This document shows positions 8,875-16,922 of a stretch of 64,000 nt of DNA, one piece after another; positions within the stretch are counted from its first letter, which is position 1, and each line of letters begins with the position of its first letter. The DNA is taken from contig JADJOF010000001.1 of NCBI GenBank assembly GCA_016713885.1, positions 124,001 through 188,000 of the forward strand, in the 5' to 3' direction. Both the position numbers and the translations under genes were made by a program. Source of the DNA: Bdellovibrionales bacterium (GTDB lineage Bacteria; Bdellovibrionota; Bdellovibrionia; Bdellovibrionales; JAMPXM01). The notes under the pieces were generated by a model. That model saw nothing but the letters and a program-made list of their open reading frames with translations, had not been told where the DNA came from and did no database searches.

Positions 8875-10338
8875 ATGGAGCCCAAGGGAATGAGATTTCT
8901 TTCATCCCAAAAGAGAATGCCTTTTGTACTGGGGTTAATCACCTCAGCCTATCTCATTGGCTGCAGCATTGGATGCAGCGGTGGTGGCGGCAATAGTAGC
9001 GCCAGCTCGCCATCGCAATCGGGACCCGGTGTTGCGTCGATACAATTCTCTACGACCGCAACCGGCTGGCCGGGTTGGTGCAAAACACTGACCGCGACCC
9101 TCCAAAACTCGAGCGGTACAACCGTATCGGCCTCCACAGCCTTTACCGCTACAATTACGGCGCAAGACGCTTCGGTGTATTCTGATAGCTCGTGCACAAC
9201 AACGATCAGTTCAATCGCCATTAGCGCTGGAACATCGACGCTGACCCTCTATTACAAGCCAACGGCGGTCAGTTCCACTCTTTCAATTTCGCTAGCCCAC
9301 TCGTCGTTCACCACCGCTACCTACTCGGGCACTTCAACTCTGCCGACGGCAAGCAGTGTTCGCGGGCAGTCGAGCTTCACCAGCAGCGGTGCCAACGGAC
9401 TCGGCGTCAGCACCGGCGGCCTCAGCGAGCCTCGTCGCATGGCCATTGCCGGCAGCAAGCTGATCGTTGCCGACAAAGCCAATCACCGGGTGGTCATTTA
9501 TCCGAGCCTCAGTGCAACCGCACCAGACACGGTTCTGGGCCAGGTCGACCTCACCTCCAATAGCGGCGCCAATCCAGCGTCGGCCTCCGCTTTTGCAGAT
9601 CCAGTCGGCGTTTGGTCCGACGGTACACGACTACTCGTTACCTCAAAGAGCCAAAACCGCGTTCTATTGTGGAACACGATTCCAACCTCTGACGCCACTC
9701 CCGCCGATATCGTCATCGGGCAGGCAACCGACAGTACGACCACAGCCGCCGCTGGAATGGCTGAGCTCGACAGTCCCGAGTACGCCTTTATCAGCGGCAC
9801 GAAATTGTTTGTCGCCGACGGTGGCAACAGCCGGGTCTTGATTTTCAACTCCGTTCCAACAGCGACGGGAACGGCCGCCGACGTGCAAATTGGAGCGTTC
9901 GGAAGCGGCAACGCCGCCGATCAATTTGCAACGCCGTACTTTGCACTCGTCACCGGAACAAAGCTTCTTGTCGCCGACAACGGTGCCAATCACCGTATAC
10001 AGGTCTTCAATACCATTCCTACCGCTGCCAACGCTGCGGCCGACCTCTCGCTGGCGCTTTCAAATGCCAGCGCTCAACCAACAGCGCTCGCTATAGTTGG
10101 AAGCAAACTTCTTGCTTACGACGAAGATAAAAGCCGGGTTGTGTTCTGGAACTCCATTCCCACAGCAGCGGTCTCGCCTGACGGCGTCCTTGGCCAAGTC
10201 GATTTATCAAGCGTCAGCACAACTGTTGATGACTCCACCCTCGGAAGAGGCTACGGCTTACTGGTCGACGGAACGTCGCTCTGGGTTGCTGATACCGAAA
10301 GGCATCGGCTTCTCAAGTTCACCACACCCGAACCTTAG
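8875..10338 (+). CDS. NHL-repeat (beta-propeller) lipoprotein
   Basis: 487 residues. A lipoprotein signal with lipobox LIGC ends near residue 30 (ITSAYLIGCSIGC). A Ser/Thr-rich beta domain follows (residues about 50-155) with a cysteine pair. The C-terminal 320 residues hold six NHL-like blades, each with a pattern such as GSKLIVADKANHRVVIYP, GTKLFVADGGNSRVLIFN or GTSLWVADTERHRLLKF. Six blades would close a propeller that typically binds protein or ligand surfaces. The ribosome-binding site AAAGGA is 6-7 nt before the ATG. Expected location is the outer membrane or cell surface. No catalytic motif is visible. Confidence 0.8.
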   Translation: MEPKGMRFLSSQKRMPFVLGLITSAYLIGCSIGCSGGGGNSSASSPSQSGPGVASIQFSTTATGWPGWCKTLTATLQNSSGTTVSASTAFTATITAQDASVYSDSSCTTTISSIAISAGTSTLTLYYKPTAVSSTLSISLAHSSFTTATYSGTSTLPTASSVRGQSSFTSSGANGLGVSTGGLSEPRRMAIAGSKLIVADKANHRVVIYPSLSATAPDTVLGQVDLTSNSGANPASASAFADPVGVWSDGTRLLVTSKSQNRVLLWNTIPTSDATPADIVIGQATDSTTTAAAGMAELDSPEYAFISGTKLFVADGGNSRVLIFNSVPTATGTAADVQIGAFGSGNAADQFATPYFALVTGTKLLVADNGANHRIQVFNTIPTAANAAADLSLALSNASAQPTALAIVGSKLLAYDEDKSRVVFWNSIPTAAVSPDGVLGQVDLSSVSTTVDDSTLGRGYGLLVDGTSLWVADTERHRLLKFTTPEP

Positions 10339-10355
10339 GCTCTGATAAAACCTCT

Positions 10356-11327
10356 ATGACTGCCCCCACTGCGATTGCAAATCGCCTTCAGAAAAACTGG
10401 AATCGCATTAAACCGTGGGCCGATCGTTTTGAAATAGAGGCCTTTCGGCTCTATGATCGAGATATTCCCGAGTACCCGTTCGTCATTGAGAGCTTCGGGA
10501 CATTTGCAGTGCTCTGGAACCGGCAAGATGTTGAAATCGACGCCGGCAAAGAGCAACACCTTACCGACACACTCAATGCACTGACTGCACTTGGATTTTT
10601 CCGAGATAAAGTCATTATCAAACGTCGAGAAGTGAAAGAGCGCCGAACAGAACAGTATGGCCCGCTTTATCGCCGCGAAGAAGAAATGCCGATTGGTGAA
10701 TCAGGACATCGGTTTTTAGTCAATCTGTACGACTATTTGGATTGTGGGCTTTTTCTCGATCATCGACTGTTTCGAAAAGTCATCGCCGACGATGTTCGCA
10801 CACGCGCAAAGGCCGGTCCGGTCGGCTTACTCAATCTTTTCTGTTATACCGGAAGCATCTCGGTCTATGCCGCGAAAGCGGGCGCCAAAACCACCAACGT
10901 TGACCTCTCGGGGCGCTACTTGGATTGGGCGCAACGCAACTTTGTGGCCAACAGTCTTTTGACGAGCAATCACCGTTTTGTAGAAACAGACGTTCTCGAC
11001 TGGATTAAAAGCGGTCACGCGCTAAAGTCCGGTAGCTATGACGTCGTCGTCTGCGATCCCCCCACATTTTCAAACTCCAAGAAGATGGTCGGCACATGGG
11101 ACGTCGAACGCGATCACGCTTGGCTTATCGACGCTCTCTCTCAGCTCCTAAAGCCTGGAGGTGTGCTGTACTTCAGCACAAACAAGCGCGGTTTTAAACT
11201 TTCGACAGAGGATCTTGAGCACCTCAAAATTCAGAATATTTCTCGAGAAACACTGCCCAAAGATTTTCACGATCAGAAAATTCGAACCGCATTTCGCATC
11301 ACAAAGCCGGCAAGCGTGACGATGTGA
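10356..11327 (+). CDS. RlmK-like 23S rRNA guanine-N7 methyltransferase, stand-alone
   Basis: 323 residues matching the C-terminal half of E. coli RlmKL. The N-terminal part has NRLQKNWNRIKPWADRFEIE and RLYDRDIPEYPFVIE, a PUA-like linker segment. The catalytic domain has VNLYDYLDCGLFLDHR, the SAM-binding NLFCYTGSISVYAAKAGA, acidic NVDLSGRYLDWAQRN and the motif IV CDPPTFSNSKKM. RlmK makes m7G at position 2069 of 23S rRNA (E. coli numbering). In gamma-proteobacteria this domain is fused to RlmL; here it is alone. The start ATG is 18 bp after the NHL gene stop. A related RlmI-type m5C enzyme is less likely because the RlmK-specific N-terminal motifs are present. Confidence 0.8.
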   Translation: MTAPTAIANRLQKNWNRIKPWADRFEIEAFRLYDRDIPEYPFVIESFGTFAVLWNRQDVEIDAGKEQHLTDTLNALTALGFFRDKVIIKRREVKERRTEQYGPLYRREEEMPIGESGHRFLVNLYDYLDCGLFLDHRLFRKVIADDVRTRAKAGPVGLLNLFCYTGSISVYAAKAGAKTTNVDLSGRYLDWAQRNFVANSLLTSNHRFVETDVLDWIKSGHALKSGSYDVVVCDPPTFSNSKKMVGTWDVERDHAWLIDALSQLLKPGGVLYFSTNKRGFKLSTEDLEHLKIQNISRETLPKDFHDQKIRTAFRITKPASVTM

Positions 11328-11429
11328 GTTCTGCCCGCTAACCAGGGCATTGGGCTGGCCGGAGTGACCTGCAACGCCACCCCAACGCCATTTTCAGTCA
11401 CCTTCGTACCGACGCCCGTAGCCCAAACA

Positions 11430-11457
11430 TTGATCATATTGAGAGCAAGCCTATAAA
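11430..11457 (+). promoter_or_regulatory. Sigma-70-type promoter for the structured RNA
   Basis: TTGATC at 11430-11435 and TATAAA at 11452-11457 are separated by 16 bp. Each hexamer matches the consensus at four or five of six positions. Transcription would begin near 11464, just before the structured segment and with no gene downstream on this strand. Confidence 0.6.
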
Positions 11458-11463
11458 GGCTTC

Positions 11464-11778
11464 ATGCTTTGAGATCTCAAAAACAAACGCGGCCACAACC
11501 ACGCCGACAACCAAAATCCGCCTCCAGCGCGGCTCCTGGCCCCTGGGTTGCTCTCTACTGGCACACGGGACGTGAACGGCAAGCGGTACGTCTACGGAAG
11601 TTTCGAAACCTTGGCGAACTCTGGAACCCTCCCCCCAGATCCCCCGAATTCACGGAAAACGTGAGTTCTCCTAGAGGGCGCCAAGGAGTCGAAGCGAAGG
11701 GCCTTTCAGGCATGGCACGGTCGCCCCCCGACCACCGCCATGCTGGCTGAAAACCCAGTCCGTCCCGTTTCTTTTTTT
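11464..11778 (+). ncRNA. Unassigned structured RNA, about 315 nt
   Basis: This gene-free stretch between the RlmK-like gene and the convergent TIGR02147 gene contains several perfect complementary segments. They are CCTTGGCG 11609-11616 with CGCCAAGG 11679-11686; a 9-bp hairpin 11646-11654/11660-11668 with loop GAAAA; 11710-11716 with 11737-11743, enclosing GGTCG/CGACC; CTGGGTT 11543-11549 with AACCCAG 11752-11758; and ACGGGACG 11565-11572 with CGTCCCGT 11761-11768. The last two cross each other, so both could form only as a pseudoknot or as alternatives. The RNA ends in TTTCTTTTTTT (11768-11778). I looked for landmarks of RNase P, tmRNA, SRP RNA and 6S RNA and found none convincing, though 6S cannot be excluded. 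Confidence 0.55.
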
Positions 11779-12763
11779 AGGCTTGGCCGGCCGGCTCGGC
11801 CTTTTCGGTAACTGGGAACAACTGAATATTGAGCTGATAAACACGATCGCCTTTTCCGGCTTCGCGCTTCACCATGAGATCCTTCTGCACGCGCTTCCGA
11901 AGCTGACGCAACTCAAAGCGCACCTGTTCAAACTCCGCCTGCGTCATCGCAATCGTCATCGCACCAAACTCGCGTTCTTTTGGTGAGTCGCGGAACAGCG
12001 ATTCAATTCCAAGATAAATCAGCTCTGCCTGCAGGCGACGAATCATTGCGACGGGAACGTCTTGGGGGGAATCAATCAGATCGCGCCCCTTCATCACATT
12101 CCCATGTCCAGCTCCGTCTCCTGTCGGTTCCACCTTGAGGTGACCACCATCGACAAGGCGTTTTAACTCCTGCTTGATATCATCAGGTGACGTCTTGGCG
12201 CGGAAGAGACGGTAGAGTTCATCCGGATCAAAGGCCACGCCCTTCTGCTCAGTCATCGCATAGATGACCCAGCCCATCCAGCTGGGAACCTTGCCCCACG
12301 CCTCGGCATTGATCTCACCTTTATCAAAAGCGCGACGCGCTCGAAGGTCCGCCAGCTCCTTCAAGTACTGATTGCGGTCGATTGGTTCGGTGGCCTGACC
12401 ATATCGAACCAATGCGCGAAACTCATCCGTTTCAGCCTTATTGAGACGAAGTGCACGCGCGAATCGCACGATCATGTCTTCAGAGAGATTGCGACGACCT
12501 TCAATGATGAGCTTGAGGTAGTTCGGCGACTTGATGTCGGCTGCCGCCGAAAATGCCGAGTATGAATAGGAACGAAGCCCCGTGCTCTCTGTGGCACGAC
12601 GATGCTCGTAGACATCCTTTAAGTACTGTCGAAAATCTGTGTACTCCGCGAGAGAGGGGCTCTCCGCTTTGGCCGTTGCGTGAGTCGCCGCCGGCGACGT
12701 CGGTGTCGCTGTAGAGCCAAACGATGGAGCTGCTTTTGTTTCTTGGAACTCTGTGTATGTCAT
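11777..12763 (-). CDS. TIGR02147/DUF4423-family regulator
   Basis: 328 residues from MTYTEFQETK; the frame extends to 12946 but that part has no convincing start or conserved character. After an Ala/Thr/Ser-rich leader comes the family signature FRQYLKDVYEHRR, a helix-turn-helix-like segment FSAAADIKSPNYLKLIIEGRRNLS, and a winged-helix-like C-terminal half (PSWMGWVIYAMTEQ, MIRRLQAELIYLG). The family is common in Bdellovibrionota and Fibrobacter and is thought to be transcriptional. The stop codon overlaps the U-tract of the convergent RNA. The inverted repeat at 12962-12976 upstream is a possible operator. Confidence 0.75.
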   Translation of the reverse strand: MTYTEFQETKAAPSFGSTATPTSPAATHATAKAESPSLAEYTDFRQYLKDVYEHRRATESTGLRSYSYSAFSAAADIKSPNYLKLIIEGRRNLSEDMIVRFARALRLNKAETDEFRALVRYGQATEPIDRNQYLKELADLRARRAFDKGEINAEAWGKVPSWMGWVIYAMTEQKGVAFDPDELYRLFRAKTSPDDIKQELKRLVDGGHLKVEPTGDGAGHGNVMKGRDLIDSPQDVPVAMIRRLQAELIYLGIESLFRDSPKEREFGAMTIAMTQAEFEQVRFELRQLRKRVQKDLMVKREAGKGDRVYQLNIQLFPVTEKAEPAGQA

Positions 12764-13105
12764 CGGCTTGAGGCTTTCACCGTGTCCAACGATTGACAAG
12801 CAGTTGCGCGAGCTTGGAAGCGACGCGCAGACCTCTGTGTTCCACTCGGCTGGTGCGGCGAGCCACGACGGGCAGCGCGTTACTATATCCATTCTCGCTG
12901 TTGAGAATTCCAACATCTGTTGAAAGATTCGACAGACAAAATACACCCCAAAGAAAGAAGTGTCTCAGCTTGAGACCCACTCTTCCTCTAACAAAGTTAA
13001 GCGTTTACAGTGGAGTTGTAGCTGCAAGTTCGAAAGTTCAGTAGTCCGTGTGTCGAGCGAACAGTCAGCAAGATCAACCGGTACAAATCCCAGGGGGACG
13101 AAGAA
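12764..13105. other. Divergent intergenic region
   Basis: About 340 bp without a supported gene, between the TIGR02147 gene and the small membrane protein gene. It holds a short inverted repeat, GTCTCA-GCT-TGAGAC at 12962-12976, placed where an operator could act. I could not pick out a promoter with confidence in either direction. Confidence 0.4.
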
Positions 13106-13348
13106 ATGCGACGCTCAACACCGACACCGCGGATCCAAAAACTCAAAACTCAGTACACCCGAACACAAATTCTCGAAAGCCTGATTTACGAAGTAAAACC
13201 GTTCGCCCTCGCAATCGGCGGGATTGCACTCTCGATTCACTTCACCGAAGCCGGACAATCCGTCGGCAAATTTTTTGCCGTAACAATGCTCGTCTGCGGC
13301 ATCTTCATCGTCTACTCGCGCATGAAGGCACGGGGACTTATCCACTAA
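13106..13348 (+). CDS. Small two-helix membrane protein, unknown
   Basis: 80 residues. A basic N-terminus (MRRSTPTPRIQKLK) precedes two hydrophobic segments (VKPFALAIGGIALSI and GKFFAVTMLVCGIFIVYS) and a short basic tail, so both ends are predicted inside the cytoplasm. AGGGGGA lies 7-8 nt before the ATG, which favours a real gene. It is convergent with the DUF45 peptidase gene. No family is recognised. Confidence 0.6.
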   Translation: MRRSTPTPRIQKLKTQYTRTQILESLIYEVKPFALAIGGIALSIHFTEAGQSVGKFFAVTMLVCGIFIVYSRMKARGLIH

Positions 13349-13353
13349 ACAAA

Positions 13354-14043
13354 TCAAGTATCAAGAAACTCGGCTTCGTGCTGATGAGTCTTAAGCCAGC
13401 GACGATGCTCTTTGAATTGAGCATCGTGCGCCTCAACAAGCTGCCAAAAGTTTCGCGAATGGTCGCCATGTCGAAGGTGAGCAAGTTCGTGAACAACGAC
13501 ATAGTCGATGACCGGCTCGGGAGCGATCATCATTTTACAGTTGAGACTGATGTGTCCCGCTGAGGAGCAACTCCCCCAGCGCGTTTTCTGAGCCCGAAAC
13601 GAAAGCCCCGTCGGACGAAGCTGCATCTCTCTTGAAAAATGAGCCACTCGCTCGGGCAAATGCAGGCGCGCCTGCTTGTCATAGAACCGCTTGAGCGCAA
13701 GCTTTACCGACGGCTCCGCAAGTCCGGCACCCCGAATGACAATAAAGTTCTCAATGGCTTCGACGGCAGGGCTCTTGCGCTGCTCTTCTTCAAATACGAG
13801 TTCTCGCTCTTGACCAAAAAAGTGAAGCCTCGCTCCGGCGACAAGCACTTTTTGCGGATGCTTGGCATGATACTCGACCCACTTCTGCTTCTGCTGCTCA
13901 ATCCACTGTAGGTTCTCAAATACGAAACGCTCAATGAGGAGCTTCGGCGTCGTCACTGGCGCGAGCACGCGCACGCGGCCATCGCGCTGTACAGACAGAC
14001 GCATGCCGCGACGGAAGGGTTTTCGCTGGATCTCGTACTCCAC
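13354..14043 (-). CDS. YgjP/DUF45-family metallopeptidase
   Basis: 229 residues. The C-terminal half carries the family signature: TRWGSCSSAGHISLNCKMM, then VVHELAHLRHGDHSRNFW with the zinc-binding HExxH (HELAH) and a third His in HGDHS. The N-terminal half is the beta-rich YgjP region (RLSVQRDGRVRVLAP). Family members are small zinc-dependent hydrolases, usually cytoplasmic; the physiological substrate is not settled. GTG start with AGGAT about 9 nt upstream. It diverges from the kinase gene at 14096. Confidence 0.85.
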   Translation of the reverse strand: MEYEIQRKPFRRGMRLSVQRDGRVRVLAPVTTPKLLIERFVFENLQWIEQQKQKWVEYHAKHPQKVLVAGARLHFFGQERELVFEEEQRKSPAVEAIENFIVIRGAGLAEPSVKLALKRFYDKQARLHLPERVAHFSREMQLRPTGLSFRAQKTRWGSCSSAGHISLNCKMMIAPEPVIDYVVVHELAHLRHGDHSRNFWQLVEAHDAQFKEHRRWLKTHQHEAEFLDT

Positions 14044-14095
14044 CGGCTAAATCCTACTTCACGACCATCCATAAAGCGAGTAGACCGACACGTTG

Positions 14096-15064
14096 ATGAC
14101 GCGTTCCCCATTCGACCAGCTCAGTCCCGATCTTATTCTCACTGCCGTCGAGCGGGCGGGCTTTCGTCCGACCGGCGAAACCATTCAGCTCAATAGTTAC
14201 GAAAACCGCGTCTTCGACGTTCGCGTCGAATCCGAAGAGAAGAGTGTCATCGCGAAGTTCTACCGGCCGGGGCGCTGGTCAGCCGCCGCACTTCAAGACG
14301 AACATGAGTTCTTAGCCGATCTGCGCAGCGAGGGAATTCCCGCCGTTGCTCCGCTCTTACCGGCATTTCAACACGGCGATTTCCTCACGGCGATTTTTCC
14401 TAAAATTTTCGCCCGCATGCCACAGGAGCTTTTCGACGATGACCTGAAAGAGGTCGGACGCCTACTCGCTCGTCTCCACAACATCGGCGCACGTCGACCC
14501 TTTCAGCATCGCCCGGTCCTATCAGCCGAAACCTACGGCTACGATGCTCTCGACCGTCTCGATCGCTTCGTCTATCCTGAACTCTGGCACCGCTACCGCG
14601 ACGCGGCCGAAGCCATTTGCGAATACATCGAAGACGAGCTCGATCCTCGCGACCGCATTCGCATTCACGGCGACTGCCACAAAGGAAACCTGCTTCGCAC
14701 CGACCCGCGCGGCGGCACGCGTCCTGAATTTTTCTTTGTCGACTTTGACGACTGCTGCCAAGGCCCACCGATTCAAGATTTTTATATGCTTCTCTCGGGC
14801 GCGATCGACGTCGACGAGACCGCGGCCAACGAGCTTGAAACACTCCTAGACGGCTATGAAGAACTTCGCAAAGTGCCGACCAACTTGCACCTGATCGAGG
14901 CCCTTCGCGGACTTCGCATCATTCACTACGCCGGCTGGATCGCTGCGCGCTGGTCCGACCCATTTTTCCCCAGCCTTTTCCCCGCCTTCCAAGGTGGCCG
15001 CGATAGCTACAACTACTGGGTCGACGAGTGCCTTCGCCTCGAACAGATCGCGAACAATCTGTAG
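14096..15064 (+). CDS. srkA: SrkA/YihE-like protein kinase
   Basis: 322 residues, the SrkA length. Aminoglycoside-phosphotransferase fold: N-lobe with SYENRVFDVRVE and an ATP-contacting lysine in SVIAKFYRPGRWS, catalytic loop IHGDCHKGNLL with the Asp, and the metal-binding FVDFDDCC. The RFYRPGRW-type segment is typical of SrkA, a Ser/Thr kinase protecting against envelope and oxidative stress in E. coli. Start set at the ATG 14096 (a TTG precedes it directly). It stands alone on its strand; its targets here are unknown. Confidence 0.85.
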   Translation: MTRSPFDQLSPDLILTAVERAGFRPTGETIQLNSYENRVFDVRVESEEKSVIAKFYRPGRWSAAALQDEHEFLADLRSEGIPAVAPLLPAFQHGDFLTAIFPKIFARMPQELFDDDLKEVGRLLARLHNIGARRPFQHRPVLSAETYGYDALDRLDRFVYPELWHRYRDAAEAICEYIEDELDPRDRIRIHGDCHKGNLLRTDPRGGTRPEFFFVDFDDCCQGPPIQDFYMLLSGAIDVDETAANELETLLDGYEELRKVPTNLHLIEALRGLRIIHYAGWIAARWSDPFFPSLFPAFQGGRDSYNYWVDECLRLEQIANNL

Positions 15065-15216
15065 GGCTGGGGTTGCTCGGCAGTCGCGCTGGCGAAGTTG
15101 CATCTAGGAGACCAGACGATCATGAATGCACTGAGCTTCGAAGCAACAGACTGTCGGAAACGATTGGGTTCTGGAGCACTGTTTGACGGGGGAGATAACT
15201 TCTGAAATCATAACGT

Positions 15217-16734
15217 ATGACTTCACAATTTCAGCTAGCAAATATTGTTATACTTGTTTTTGTGTTCCTACGTGTTAACGCCGCAGAGAATCCGGTAAAA
15301 GTTTTCGATTGCTCTCATCCAACTGCTGAATTGAGTACTAAAATTATCGCAGCGAAAAAATTAATTACCGACAATTTTAAGATGGCAACAGTAGGCCGAT
15401 GTTTTCCGTCCGAGAAATCTTCTGACATCCCTGCTTGCCCACAGTTTAAATCGGGTTTCGGGGCACTCGACTCACGTTTTCCCACTGGTGCCGTATTCGT
15501 TCATTACACTCCTGAATCAATTCTCTTCGCTATCGACACACTTGAAGCTTTTCATCGAGCTAACTCAAAAGGAATTGCAAACATTCTCGTCAGCATTGAC
15601 GACGTTACTAAACTTGCTTCAGAGAAGCGTCTGAAAGCTGTAATCGACAAACCATGGATTAATATCATTCCCATTGCGGGAAGCGCTAGTTACGCCAAAT
15701 GGACTCGAGACGTCTTCAGAGTGTTCACGAAAGATAATTTGCCGGCACTCTTCCATCTTAATTATGGGGATGAGTCCGATTTGAAAATTTCAGACAACAC
15801 TCCCTGCGAACTCTCAAGACAGTGTGGGATTCCTTATCTTGTACACACGTCTTTGGTTGGAGAAAAAGATTCTCTTCAAGGGCTCGGAATTGATTCGGGA
15901 GGCAACCTCGGCGCCGCACCTGGCGGTGTTCTCTATCGCGGAGTTATCAGTACCCCAGGGTTCAATGACAAACGTGACGCAAAAATTTCGGCAAAGCTTA
16001 AATATCCACTACTGACTAACGTGCAGGAAAGAAACACGGATATGTTCCGTTCGGCAGGTCTTGAAATCATAAATGTCGACACGTCCTTTTTATATATCGG
16101 TCATGCAGATGAGTTGATTTCAATCTTAAAAACTAAAGATCCTGTTCCTTGTGATTTTGTGATTCTTCGCCCCTCTCTGGAGAAAGCTTTGAAAATTATG
16201 AACGAAGTGGTGCTGAAAAAAACAAAAGACTGGGAACTCCTTTGTTCGAAAAATAATTTCTCCGAATTGAAGTCGCGTGAACTGTCTGAATCTGATTACA
16301 CAAAGATTGCCAATTACAAATGTGTAGATGGAGTGGATCTGAAAACCTACATGGGTGGTGCCGGCAAAAAAATAACAACAGACAATCACCTTCGAGAAAA
16401 AATTGAGAAAATTTTAAAAAGCAATGCTCAGTCTTTAGCGGAGAAGGTTACTCAGGCAACTGGCTGTCACCAACCGAGGATAGTTGAAGTTCCCACTCTA
16501 TTTGAAGAGGGGAAGTCCGTGTTCCCGAACCAAGTGAATCTATTGGAGTTAAATCCAATCGCGGGGAAACCTGCCGCCATCGTTGCGCAGTCGTATTTTG
16601 GCCCATTTGATCAATATCTGAAAAAGGCACTTGGGGAACGGGGCATAAAAGTTCAATTTGTAAATGATCTCGCTTATGCCATCGAAGGTGGCGACGTCCA
16701 CTGTGGAACGAACGAGATTCGTTTGTGTAAATAG
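15217..16734 (+). CDS. Secreted protein-arginine deiminase (PAD)-like protein
   Basis: 505 residues with a signal peptide ending near residue 23 (cut after NAA). Motifs of the PAD catalytic domain (PF03068) appear in order: KWTRDVF (161-167, Asp165 in the place of human PAD4 Asp350), GIDSGGNL (224-231, like FDSFGNL), IGHADELISI (294-303, His296 and Asp298 in the places of His471 and Asp473) and GGDVHCGTNEIR (491-502, nucleophile Cys496 in the place of Cys645). PADs convert peptidyl arginine to citrulline. Export suggests action in the periplasm, on prey or outside the cell. No N-terminal PAD immunoglobulin domains are evident. The gene looks AT-richer than its neighbours, a hint of transfer. 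The agmatine-deiminase branch is less likely given VHCGTN plus GHADE. Confidence 0.7.
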   Translation: MTSQFQLANIVILVFVFLRVNAAENPVKVFDCSHPTAELSTKIIAAKKLITDNFKMATVGRCFPSEKSSDIPACPQFKSGFGALDSRFPTGAVFVHYTPESILFAIDTLEAFHRANSKGIANILVSIDDVTKLASEKRLKAVIDKPWINIIPIAGSASYAKWTRDVFRVFTKDNLPALFHLNYGDESDLKISDNTPCELSRQCGIPYLVHTSLVGEKDSLQGLGIDSGGNLGAAPGGVLYRGVISTPGFNDKRDAKISAKLKYPLLTNVQERNTDMFRSAGLEIINVDTSFLYIGHADELISILKTKDPVPCDFVILRPSLEKALKIMNEVVLKKTKDWELLCSKNNFSELKSRELSESDYTKIANYKCVDGVDLKTYMGGAGKKITTDNHLREKIEKILKSNAQSLAEKVTQATGCHQPRIVEVPTLFEEGKSVFPNQVNLLELNPIAGKPAAIVAQSYFGPFDQYLKKALGERGIKVQFVNDLAYAIEGGDVHCGTNEIRLCK

Positions 16735-16869
16735 GTCAGTCAATGAACACTTGCTTCTCGACTAGTCGCTCGTCAACAAACAACTCACATGTTGAACGAC
16801 ATGCTTTAGCGCGATGACGATCTCCGCAAGCCATTGGCGTATCCAAATGTGATTTGCCTGATAGGCAGC

Positions 16870-16897
16870 TTGATACTGCCTCAATTTGGTCTATAGT
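16870..16897 (+). promoter_or_regulatory. Promoter of the DsbA-like lipoprotein gene
   Basis: TTGATA (16870-16875) and TATAGT (16892-16897) with a 16-bp spacer, 25 bp before the GTG start. It shows that this gene is transcribed independently of the PAD-like gene upstream. Confidence 0.6.
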
Positions 16898-16922
16898 TTT
16901 TAGACACAAAAACGGAGGCCAA

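Noticed and set aside
11469..11750. 93-residue plus-strand frame
   Set aside because: Arg/Pro-rich, no coding character, and it lies wholly within the paired segments of the structured RNA.
12764..12946. 61-residue N-terminal extension of the TIGR02147 protein
   Set aside because: No ribosome-binding site and no family-like sequence; the ATG at 12763 is adequate.
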